From NCBI RefSeq assembly GCF_000699445.3, contig NC_067195.1:85508569-85572568 (forward strand): a stretch of DNA of 64,000 nt. Direction: 5' to 3'. Positions 1-11,100 of the stretch are shown piece by piece; the first letter of the stretch is position 1, and every line of letters begins with the position of its first letter. This stretch comes from Schistosoma haematobium (lineage: Eukaryota > Platyhelminthes > Trematoda > Strigeidida > Schistosomatidae). The notes under the pieces are model-generated. The model saw only the letters and a program-made list of their open reading frames with translations. It was not told where the DNA came from and did not search any database. The position numbers and the translations under genes were made by a program.

Positions 1-283
1 TAACCAACGAATGAGTGAACATCTACCAACTTGGTACATAAAGGGTCAGAGAAAAACTATTCGCAGTTCTATACTAGCACATCTTATTGATAGCGGTCAT
101 GCAGTAGATAAATTGAAATCATTTCGAGTTATCTATCGTATACCTCCATCATTTCCCGACGGAGTCCGTTCCCGTCTCCTATATATAGCTGAAGCCATTG
201 GAATTCGTACATATAACCCCAATTTATGTGTACAGAAGAAATACGTGACCCCCCTATCCCTTCCATGGCCGGTTATAACTTAA
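1..283 (+). mobile_element. Penelope-like element, 3' end of the GIY-YIG endonuclease ORF
   Basis: The open frame running in from the window edge to a TAA at 281-283 reads like the C-terminal endonuclease of Penelope-like retroelements: EHLPTWYIKG, then RSSILAHLIDSGH, then AEAIGIRTYNPNLC. The pattern R..SI..H....GH followed by an AEAI-type helix is typical of that family. The 5' part lies outside the window. The stop codon touches the inverted repeat that begins at 284. Family assignment is by recalled motif, not by search. Confidence 0.75.
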
Positions 284-873
284 CTAGAACAACACATATA
301 AGTGAACAATATTGTTTTCAATTAGATCGTCATCAGGCTTTACTCTAATATACATGAATATTTATACGAAAATTTTAAACCAATCAAGTCAATATGAGTC
401 AATAATCACTATGAAATAGAATAAGTCATTACACATAATAGGTAAAAGTACAAGTTGATAGCATGAAGACATCCATTATTTGTTTGTAATGTTCCGCCTC
501 TTTGTATTCTTCACTATCTAATTATTTACACACATCTTATTACGTAATGATTTTTAATGTTTTGTGATTACTATTCCTAGTCTATTTACCCATGTTTATT
601 TGACCTTCTATTTCCAACGATTAACTATTGATAAGAGTTTTGTTATTGTATTTTATTATTCTCACTATTATCAGTTCACCTGTCTTCCTACTACTATCAA
701 CTTGTACTTTCACCTATTTTATGTGTAGTGACTTATTCTATTTCATAGTGATTATTGACTCATATTGACTTGATTGGTTTAAAATTTTCGTATAAATATT
801 CATGTATATTAGAGTAAAGCCTGATGACGATCTAATTGAAAACAATATTGTTCACTTATATGTGTTGTTCTAA
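284..873. repeat. Large inverted repeat next to the Penelope-like ORF
   Basis: Bases 284-461 reappear as a near-perfect reverse complement at 694-873, giving arms of about 180 bp around a spacer of about 230 bp. Landmarks are ctagaacaacacatataagt at the outer left and its complement at the outer right, and caagttgatag at 451-461 against ctatcaacttg at 694-704. The left arm starts directly after the Penelope-like stop codon, so it is probably the 3' terminal repeat of that element with an inverted second copy. Penelope elements are known to carry terminal repeats in direct or inverted orientation. The spacer has no recognised feature. Confidence 0.85.
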
Positions 874-1169
874 TTTGTTTAAACACAAAACTATGTACAC
901 ACTTTAAATCATAATGTCAGAAACGTTCTCATCAATGAAAATTGATCTTCACATGATTGAATATTTCGATGTTAAATAACGTGAATATCCTAGAAGAAAA
1001 TTACATAAACAGATGGCGATATACTACCGAAAAACTGTTAGTAAAGTTACGTGGACTCCAGTGTGACGTTCAAAATTATTTTAAATTATAAATAAGTAAA
1101 CAAATTCAAATATACCGCGTTTTTTTTCAAAGCCATTACTATCAAAAGTCTTAAAGCAGATTTTTATGT
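874..1169. other. AT-rich spacer, nothing recognised
   Basis: No convincing coding exon or repeat family was recognised here. Confidence 0.5.
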
Positions 1170-1560
1170 AATCAAAAGGATATTTAATAGTTGAATTCAT
1201 GAGTCGATTAAAGATAGATTACCAAGGATAACCCGGAAGCACTGTAAGGCCGTGTTGTCATAATATGGGACTTCACAACAGTGGGTATCCAGGACCGCGC
1301 TAGCGAGTTTTGAACTCAAGACCTTCGGTCTTGCGTGCGAACGCTTGACCACAAGACCACTGATCTAGCATCCAACAGTGTTAATGTCCAACTTTAATCA
1401 ATCCACGAAATTGAGTCACCGCCCACCATTGTCTTCAGTGAATTACTATTTCACAACAGACCCGGTTGAACTCCACTGGTCACAGCTTCTCACTAGAACT
1501 CCATGAAATACCGTTTAAAGCTAGTCACTAGTGAGCAGATAATGATTATTATCAGAAAGG
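1170..1560 (-). mobile_element. Sm-alpha-like tRNA-derived repeat (degenerate)
   Basis: In reverse complement this carries, in order, the TTCACTAGTGACT-type start, the CAACCGGGTCTG segment, a tRNA-like region with a B-box-like GAGTTCAAAACTCG, the GGATACCCACTG segment and the end segment that recurs through the window (ATGAATTCAACTATTAAAT). The hammerhead core is mutated (TTGTGAAGTCCC in place of CTGAGGAGTCCC), so self-cleavage is not expected. Confidence 0.75.
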
Positions 1561-2005
1561 GAAGACATCATGAAGAGCAAGAACGTTGATTTAGGCAGAA
1601 TGATATAATGAACGAATGAAGGCAATTCAGCGAAGAAAGTTTCCTTTTCAATGATTCCATTTACTTGAACTGTACAACTGTATTTATAGTTATTTTATTC
1701 ATTAAAGTAATAGTATTTAGCAAAATAAAATGGTGTTGAATCATTATGATAGCTTGAAGTGATATCTTGTCATGAATTATTTACAACAATCAGATATTGG
1801 AAAGGAGTTATGTAATAATTGTCCAGTGAAAAGTGCTTAGGTGAACATAATTGTTTACTTGATAGCTTTTAAGAGTTTTACTAACTACTAATCAATAGAC
1901 GTGAAAATAATTAGAAATAATAATTAAAAAAGATAGATTATAGAAGATAGAAATAAAGGTTAAGGCCGTACAAGAATGATGGACTGAACACACTATCTTC
2001 TATAC
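1561..2005. other. Spacer with a diverged repeat shared with 15130-15260
   Basis: The stretch around 1635-1790 resembles 15130-15260: both contain a GAAAGTTT.CTTTTCAA block, then ACCATTTA or TCCATTTA, then AAAATAAAATG. No coding potential was recognised. Confidence 0.35.
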
Positions 2006-2235
2006 TCAAAGGTTAGGCCTGAACTGGTGAACAGCAATAGCTTCTGCTATATATAAGTTTTCCATATGGATTCCTCTTGAGCAGACTATTCGGACTATAT
2101 GTATAATTTGGGAAAAGGCTTCTAGTGAAGTAGAGTGGTCAGAATTAACTAAATGCTGCAAGATTGAACTTTTGACTGTCTTCTGTAATCCATTAGGAAG
2201 TCGGACATTCATTCATTTGATTTCATTAGGTTTAC
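2006..2235 (-). mobile_element. Penelope-like element fragment (GIY-YIG C-terminus)
   Basis: The minus-strand frame contains VKSSILQHLVNSDHST followed by ENLYIAEAIAVHQFRPNL, the same R/K.SSI..HL....H and AEAI....P.L pattern seen at 1-283. It is a diverged, 5'-truncated copy in the opposite direction, with no catalytic GIY-YIG core present. Confidence 0.65.
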
Positions 2236-2679
2236 ATCAACTGCTTACAACCTGGCTGCTTTGATAACTGTACAACACAAAGGAAGTTAATACAGAAATA
2301 TTTTAGTAAGAGTAGGTACAAAGAACAGAGTAAGACCATTGCTTCATGGTCCAGTCAATCGTGTGCAATTAACTGTTACGTGTTTGTTGTCCTCAATGAG
2401 TTTCGGTGAACTGTTCGACATTCAGTGACCCGACTGTCGGATTGTTTGGCTAGGGCTCAGTGACATTTCACGTTCCCTACGCTATTTTTTGAAGATCGAC
2501 ATAAAATGGAATAATTCTTTTAATATTCACATTTTCTCCAAACTTCGAACTTTGGTAATTTACCTAGCACTGTCAATCATAATTGATGGGTGTAAGTTGA
2601 TCAGTTCTATAATATTGTTTCCTGAAGTGTTTACTGATGCATCTAAATCGATAGGATGTCTTGAATATGAGACACAAGG

Positions 2680-3090
2680 TATTTTTACAGGCCTACCTTC
2701 CAGAACAGTAATGTAATTATCCACGTTAACCAAATGTGGGAGATAACAGTGAGCTGCAACGTCACATTACATCCCTTGGTGGATTTCGAGAGTATCGGAT
2801 ACATAGACATAATGGTCTTCAGTAATTTTTCTACGCTACTACAGATCAAATCAGCTTGACTACTCGTTTCTTCAATGTAGTTGATTTCGATAGAATATGC
2901 CAAACCAACAACAACATTTTATTTTCCTTTCAAATTGTGACGTGGGATAAGAACCTAATGCAATTAGTTCTATCACATTCATTCTCCGTGTGACTCCAGA
3001 ATTACCCTCTACATTTCCATCATTCTTCAAGCGTTCAACTAATAACTGAAATCTGCTTTGAATTGTCACACAAGATTCACCAATGATAGC
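2680..3090 (-). other. Possible coding remnant or exon(s), unidentified
   Basis: Two overlapping minus-strand frames look more protein-like than their surroundings. One reads GESCVTIQSRFQLLVERLK and continues to about 2890 with RRMNVIELIAL. The other reads AYSIEINYIEETSSQADLIC and then VEKLLKTIMSMYPILSKSTK. They are not in the same frame and no convincing splice pair joins them. This may be a decayed exon or an element fragment; I do not recognise the family. Confidence 0.25.
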
Positions 3091-3799
3091 TACTGCATTA
3101 ATGTAAATTCATTTGAAATCGCATCATGTTTTATGCTGATTACGTGTAATTGGGAATGTTATGAAAAGTTTATGTTATGTTTTGTGTAATGTCCAACTGT
3201 GAATAGAATTAAGTAGGCTGTAATCTAGAGAAAACATTCATTTGTTCTTCTGTGTGATGTCAAATAAAAAGTTGGACAGGTAAATAGAAAAATATTCACA
3301 TTTGGTGAATGTGCGTTCTAGTTTATCGGTCAATGATCAAAGTTTGAGATGTGTATACAAAACGAGTTATTACCGAGCAAGCGAAAATGTTTAAGTGGAT
3401 TTCAGACGACCGCTTACTTTTGTAAAAACAACACCAATTTCAGGGAGGCGACAAATGCAGTGTTGAATCGTCATCGATTGACGTAAAACATTTTTGCACT
3501 TCAATTTATTATGAAGAAAAATTCACCATAAAAGCATTTGGTCATCGAAAACCTTGATATCCTAGACAATGAATGTATATAGGCTGGGAAGTAAGAGACA
3601 GGTAAAAACGTTTTTTAATACCAATGTATTGTTACTTGATTTAACATTATTACTCATTTATTAAATAAATGTCATTTTACATTTGATGTGCAGTTTCTGT
3701 ATTTTTGAAGAGAGTACAGTCGGTACACCATTCATACCACAGGCATGCGAATATTACAGGTTGTAAGCAGTTGATTTGAGTTCAAAGAAATAGAATGAA

Positions 3800-4345
3800 C
3801 GAATGACGCAGGGTATTATGGAATGATGGTGAATAATTTGATGAGGTTGTGAATCTATATCGACTCAGATGGTTGTGCCACGTGTTACCTATGCCTTAAC
3901 ACTGATTATCACAACGCACAATCCTGAATAGTGTTGGAGATGACTGGAAGGAAGCTAGGGGTGATCAAACCAAAATGTAGCATCAGTACTTGAAGCCACT
4001 AACTTCTACTCTTAGCCATGTTGGCAGATGCAGACTACTTGGTTGGGGTCCATGTGACTATCGTAACCAATGGATGGAGACTGTGTGACTTGGTTCAGAA
4101 TTGATCACAATGGCGTCGGTGTATACACTCTCTATCTTCCTTCAAACCGTGAGATTAAAATTGCTTTATATCTTTCTTTCTACCAACTAATTCTTTCTTC
4201 CTATACTATGTCCCTATACGCAATCTTTCGTTTATATATTGATGCGATTGAATTAACTATTTGTATGAATCCGGTGTTCATGTTGTTGTGGTAATAAGGT
4301 GTGGTAACTTGAACTAATGCACTTATATGCCTGGTCCTACGTTGT
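3800..4345 (+). mobile_element. RTE-2 3'-end fragment
   Basis: This matches the end of the RTE-2 reverse-transcriptase ORF and its 3' UTR: GTGTTGGAGATGACTGGAAG..., ATGTTGGCAGATGCAGACTAC, TTGGTTGGGGTCC and the terminal GTGTGGTAACTTGAAC...CTACGTTGTAA. Compare the reverse complement of 44740-45250. It is heavily mutated, with frameshifts and stops, and is a 5'-truncated dead copy. Confidence 0.8.
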
Positions 4346-4665
4346 AATTGATAAAGGAGGAGGGTTGGTCATGGTCCCGTAGAAATCTAACTCGCTTAAA
4401 TCGCTGACCAGAAAAAATTATTCAAGTCATTTAAAATCTGCTCTGGGAGTTAGAAGTTCTTCATTTAGAAGTGTTATGATGCCTCATGGTGAAAGTCGAG
4501 TTCCTTCGGAATTCACAAGTCTGATGCCGCTTCTAACAACTAGAGCAACCATTAATTTAAATACATAGAATGCTCGTACAATGTGGAAGACCGGAAGAGT
4601 CATCCAAATTGCTGCATATTTCGACAACAATCAAACATACGATATAACTGAAGTCAGATCCTAAA
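4346..4665 (+). mobile_element. RTE-3 5'-end fragment with the start of the endonuclease
   Basis: It begins with GGAGGAGGGTTGG...CCCGTAGAAA, the same 5' leader seen at 29506-29640 and in reverse at 52490-52625. It then enters a frame with NARTMWKTGRVIQIAAYF, the conserved N-V/A-R-T-M-W start of RTE apurinic-like endonucleases, before decaying near 4660. Only the 5' end is present. Confidence 0.65.
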
Positions 4666-5182
4666 TTATTAAATCCCATTATTCAACCCATAAAACAAGC
4701 GAATCAATTATTCTAAAATCAATAAATCGATTTATACATATATTTATCACATTTATAAAGTCATTTCATTATGACTTAGTAACTAAAATGTTAAAGTAAT
4801 TTTTTAAAAGAAAATGTTTTAACTATTAATTTAAGAAAGGAAATTATGTAAACTGTGAGACTAAAATTACAGTAAAAAATATCAAGTTGAAAAAAAACAA
4901 GTACATAAACGTCATGGTGTTTGTTTTTTGCACTTTCATTGTTAACAACAACAACAACACCAAAAAAGAACTATACAAGGGGTTTCTAGACTGAATTTCT
5001 GTATTTCTATGAGAAACTTAAAAGATTTGATATGAGTAGACAATTCGTTTCTATTGGGTATAGGAATATAAAAAAAAAAGAAAGGGATACTTTTTTACGG
5101 GAGGGGAGGAGGTATGTTTAGGTTAAAAGAATAATAGTAATAGTAAACTTTGTTGTTGTTTATGTATTAACTATTAAAATAA
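4666..5182. other. Downstream flank and 3' UTR region of the CPEB1-like gene
   Basis: AT-rich sequence immediately beyond the minus-strand stop codon at 5183-5185. It probably contains the 3' UTR. A (CAA)n-like run lies near 4948-4965. No other gene was recognised. Confidence 0.4.
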
Positions 5183-8100
5183 TTAAAAATGTTTAGGAAA
5201 TTTTAATGAATTAGGACTTAATGTACGTCTTAATGGTTTATGTGTTGTATTTGATGAACCATGATAATTAATCCAACATTTAGGACAGAAATAATCGAAA
5301 CATTTTAAATGACGACAAAAATAAATTCCAGGTGCTGAGTAACATTTGGAACAGATAGCATCTTCTAAATATGGATCAATTTGTATCTAAAAAAAGGGGT
5401 AGGAAGAGTAAACAGAAAGATATATGTCGTATATAAAGAATATATGGTAAGTGCTTTGTGGTATAGACAAAAAGTCATTTATCATTACGTTTGAAAGATG
5501 ATCACACAAATGCCCTGGTACGGTTGAGAGTGGGGATAGTCAGCTCTCTATCTCGAAATGTTCTCATATGGCCACATGAATACGACCACTGCCAGGGAAG
5601 TCCTATTCCCTACCTTCTCATGGTGGACCTGTTAACTACGAAACCAAGAGGACAAAAAGCGAATGTCCGGCGCTTTAATCGGGTTTTGTGGACACGGGGA
5701 GTACGCCTAGGGGAGTTGGAAAACCGTGATTCCAAACCAATAGTGTACATGGGCTCCAGGATCCTGAGTGAACAAATGGCGTATGAACCAATAGTTGGTC
5801 ACCGGCTACCATGGGACTGCATTTCCCTACGTTGCTCCACTACCTTATGGATTAAACCTCTAGATCGAACGCTCGAGGTGTTGCCTCCTGAGGGAACCAC
5901 CCACTTCAGTTTGGGCACATGGGCAGTATCCCAGCCCCCACACAAATCGAGTGATTTATATGGCGCATATCTATTTGGTGCCTCCTTGCATCAGTGTTTA
6001 TATGTTTAACTAAATAAATAAGATGACCTTAAAATGATTGTATTTCAAGTGTGTATAACAAGGAGGGAGTGAGGTAGAAAGGTTAATGCAACTACTATCA
6101 CACAAACTCTATCTTCCACGAGTTGTACATGTTTCAGATTGTATATATATTTTTCAAGCTTTCCGTGTTTTCACAAATGATTTCTACGTCCCTGATACAG
6201 CTATTATTTCACCTTATTTACCGCTAAATTTGTGCCGATATTATGCGTAGCATGAGTAATTACGTATCTCTGTCAGACTTCTGAAAACAGAGTTTATCTA
6301 AATTGTTTCACTAAAAACTATTTTGTGTAGATACATTTACACTATAAACAAATAGACGAATATATACAGGGTATACAATAAAAGAAAACTATAGTAAAAA
6401 CTTACCACCTTACTGAACAACTGACATTCAATACAAATAAAATTTGTTGTTATAGCAGCCAAATAACCTTGTGGTGAATTAAAAGCTACACGTCCTGATC
6501 CTATACAGGCATGAAAAAGTAAAACCATAAAGGAAAGAGCTTCATTAAGTAAGGAGTTGTGACTAGGTGGATATTAGGTGTTGAGATGTTAATCGATTTC
6601 ATATGCTAAATTTGCCAGTCGGAGTTTCGAATTATAACTATTTTTACCCTGTCTGCTATTTTAGCTGAAGCCTAAAGTCATTAACCTTTAGGAACGATGC
6701 GTTTTGCCCGATACAATTAACCACAAATCTTTCTCTATCACTGGCCTGAAATTCAGGGTAAAGTCGGCAGCCAAGCCTCTTTTATTATTGCATTTCTATC
6801 TCCGAACTGAGACAACACAACGTATCTAACGTACACCTCAACCCACTCATTTGCCTAGATAGAAAATTTATCAAACCGTACAGGACAACAACAATCATGC
6901 CATAATTGACAGAGAGCGATGTAAACGGCACATAATTAATTAGAAACAATTATGACATAATAAAATATCGGACGGCCATAAATAAGTCCATTGGGAGCTC
7001 TAAATTAGGAAAATTCAGAATTATTGTTTCTTTCAAAGCCAGAACTCATGAACACTGATTTGAAATGTATTAAACATTTAAGCTACTTACAAAGTGTATT
7101 AGTAACATATTCATAAATTGATAACTTACCTATCGGATAGTGATATTTATCTGTATCCAACGCAGCGTAACTAACATTACCAAAGAGGTCATTGAAAATA
7201 GTAAATAATGCTCGTGCTGTAATCATTCCATGAAGTGCGCCAACGAATATGGAGTAAACTTTTGTTCGGGTTTCAATTTCCGTTCTTCCTTCTTCAGATT
7301 GAAAATTTATGTTTTCACTGTTTCTGTGCCAAGTCAAAGATGATATTTAAATCAGTTACCAAGTTGATATAAACAAGTTTCATATGAGTCAAGCTTAAGA
7401 AAGCTTTTAAGTACAGTTATAAAATAGAATAAGACTAGTAACCCAAGTTGATGAATAACACATAAACATTAGTGTAGCAATTAGCTAAAAGTTGTTTATT
7501 TCATATCAATACAAAGGCCATGTTGGCTAAAAGCCACTGAAATCGAGTTTAAGTTCAATAAGGATATGAGACATACATTTTGGTTAGTAAGGAATACTGT
7601 ATGTCACATTGTGATGAATGATCTTAAACCTGATACAACCGCATACAAATGAACTTCTTGACAAGTAAATGTATGATCACATTATTTGAAATATATTGCT
7701 GAAATATATCATTTCACATTTTTATTACGTTTTCGAAATTTCAGCTTTATTCACGAACGCGATGTGTCGAGAATCGGAGGCAAAAATCAAGAGGTTAAAC
7801 AGTAACTGAAAAAGATTGGCCAGGACAGAGTTCAGTGGAGAATGCTGGTGGGCGTCCTATATTCCTCCATGAGGGGTAACAGGTGTAAGTAAGTAAGGAA
7901 AATAGTTTCTTTATATTTACATAGACTTTGAAGATGATCTGGCTCTTCTATCGCACACGCAACAACAAATTCAAGAGAAGACGACCAGTAGAGCAGGAAC
8001 CTAGGCAGCAGTAGGTCTCAACATGCACATGTACCAATCAAATCACACTTGAAGAAGACTTGGAAGATGTAAAAACCTTTACATATCTGGGCAGCATCAT

Positions 8101-11100
8101 TAATGAACACGGTGGATCTGATACAGATGTGAAGGCGTGGATCGGTAAAGCAAGAGCACCATATCTACAACTGAAGAACACCTGGAACTCAAAACAACTG
8201 TCTGTCAACCAACAGCAAGGTCAGAATTTTCAATACAAATGTCAAGACAGTTCTAGTGTATGGGGCAGAAACCTGGAGAACTACGAAATCCGTCATCCAG
8301 AAGATACAAGTGTTTAGTAACAGTTGTCTACGCAAAATACTTCGAATCCGTTGGCCAGACACGATCAGCAACAACCTATTGTGGGAGAGAACAAACTAGA
8401 TCTCAGTGGAGGAATAGATCAGGAAGAAGCGCTGGAAGTGGATAGGACACACATTGACGAAAGCACCGAACTGCGTCACAAGACAAGCCCTCACATGGAA
8501 TATTCAAGGCTAAACAAATGAAAAGAGGAAGACCAAAGAACACATTACACCGAGGAATGGAGATAGATATGAGAGAAATGAACAAGAATTGGATGGAACT
8601 AGAAAAGAAGGCGCAGGACAGAGTGGGTTGGAGAATGCTGGTGGGCGGCCTATGCTCTAATGGGCGTAACAGGAGTAAGTAAGTAAGCACATAAATTTAA
8701 AAAATACTAGTCACAATAACAAAGAATGTTAAATTACATAAACTCACCGATTACAGATAAATGGATAAAATGAATCTTGTTTATCCCATGGAATAATTTG
8801 TAAAGAATCGAATCGAGTTTTTTCTAAATCAGGATATAATGTTGAAAGATTGATATAGAAACCTTTGGTACGACGATAACACATTGATAATAACAATGTT
8901 ACACTTCTTTGATCATTGAACACTGCATAACAATAACCTAAATTAAAATGACATTTGAATGAAATTAGGTTTTTTGTTAATTATTCATAGATAATATACA
9001 TACATGATACATGTGTATAGTTTACTGAGGGTTAAGCTGTAACTGAGACTTGTATTCCTACGATTGAAGAACATATGGAACTCAAAACAACTTTCAACCA
9101 ATATCAAAGTCAGAATCTTCAACACAAACATCAACACAGTTCTACTATACGGAGCTGAAACTTGGAGAACTAATACAACCATCACCAAGAAGGTACAAGT
9201 ATTTATATATAGTTGTCTATGTAAGATACTCAACATCCATTGACCGGATACCATCAGGAACAGCTTTCTGTAGGAGAGAATAAACCAGCTTTCAGCTGGA
9301 GAGGAAATTGGGGAAAGTCGATGGAAATGGATAGGACATACATTACGCAAATCACCAAACTGAATCACGATGCAAACCCTAACTCGGAATCGTGAAAGGA
9401 AGCGGGAAAGAGGAAGGCCAAAGAACACATTAAGTCGGGAAATAGAATCAGATATGAAAAAGATGAATGAGAACTGAAAGAGCTGGAAAGTATTGCCCAG
9501 GACAGAGTTGGATGAAGAGTGATGATGAACAGCCTATACTTCACCATGAGGGGTAAAAGATGTACGAGGAGATTAATTTTAGGGATATACTGAAAATCTA
9601 GTTTGGAGTTCTGTAATTTTCTTTATTACTTTCGAATGTTAAAACTAAGTGACAGGACTGGAATAAAAATACATTGTTCACACTTATTCAAAAATCGAAT
9701 CCTAAAATCGATGATATCATGAATGAATGTAATAACAGAAGTTTTTATTAACAAATTTCCTAGAAGACACTAAACATTTGGTTACGAGTTTTTCAGATAC
9801 AGTAAATATTCATAATAGGGCCTTCCAGAATTATAGCCGGTGATACATGTTATCTTATCTATATTAGGATGTGAACATTAAAGAGGGGGAAGTTTTGAAT
9901 GACATACAAACAATGTATCATCAAGTCAAGTAATGGAATTTTGCATTGGATAGATGAATTACATTTCAATAAGTTAGAATAAATGATCACAAATATCCAA
10001 ATTTTCTGCTGTAACAATTACTGTGACTGACGCCACTTTATGAATAAAAATCAGTCAAAATCACTCAGTGTTTTATGAAATATTCGATAACAGCATTGAT
10101 AATTACAATACTTTCAAATGTCCTAAATGTGAAGTACTCCGAGTAATATTAGTTCCTGTCGGAAATCAGATGTGTCTTTCTCTATGAATCCACGACAAAC
10201 TGTAATTTTGTTTGTAATTTTCATCACTTGCTCTAGAGTATTTAATTTTTATTTGTGAAACAGATATGAAGCCAAGCTAATGGTTACACTATTTCACATT
10301 AAACGTACTTCATTACCTGACCTAATTTACAAATAACGTTAATTAGAGAGGGGTCTTGCGGATATTATAGTAATTTAATAGTTGAATTCATGAGTCAATT
10401 GAAGCTAGACTACCATGGAAAATCTGGGAGCATTGTAAGGCCATTTCGTTTTAGTATAAGACTCCTCATCAGTCCACATCCACGATCCTGCCTCGCGAGA
10501 TTCGAACCCAGGACGGTCTCCAAGAGATATTCCCTGGAGTTCTAGTGAGAAGCTGTGACCAGTGGAGCTCAACCGGATCTGTTGTAAGATAGTAACTCAC
10601 TGAAGACAATAGTGGACGGTGGAGCAATTTCGTGGATTGGTTGAAGACAGACATTAACAGCGTTGGATGCCGGCTCAGTGGTCATGTGGTTAAGTGTTCC
10701 CAAGCAAGACCAAAATTCTTGGGCTCGAATTCCGTGAGCGGGATCGTGGATGCATACTCCTGAGGGGTCGAATACCAAGACGAAACGGCCTTACATTGCT
10801 TCTAGGTTTTTCATGATGGTCTAGCGTTAATCGACACATGAATTCAACTATTAAATAACTTTAAATCAGATACTACGTATGAATTACCTCGTTTCAAACC
10901 GGTTCTCAATAATGATTCACATAATGCTTGGTTATAATTATTTCCGTCTATGACAGATGGTATCATAATGGTACCTTTCGGCCATATTAAACTAAGTGGG
11001 CCAAAAATAGATAATCCCTTATGTAACTGATCTCTTGTCCATGTAGTCACTTGGTTTCCACGCATTGGCACACCACCTACAAATACTTTACACGATAATC

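Noticed and set aside
5491..6009. 172-residue plus-strand frame
   Set aside because: It is an open frame through a short RTE-1 derivative; the other copies do not keep it, so there is no sign of selection.
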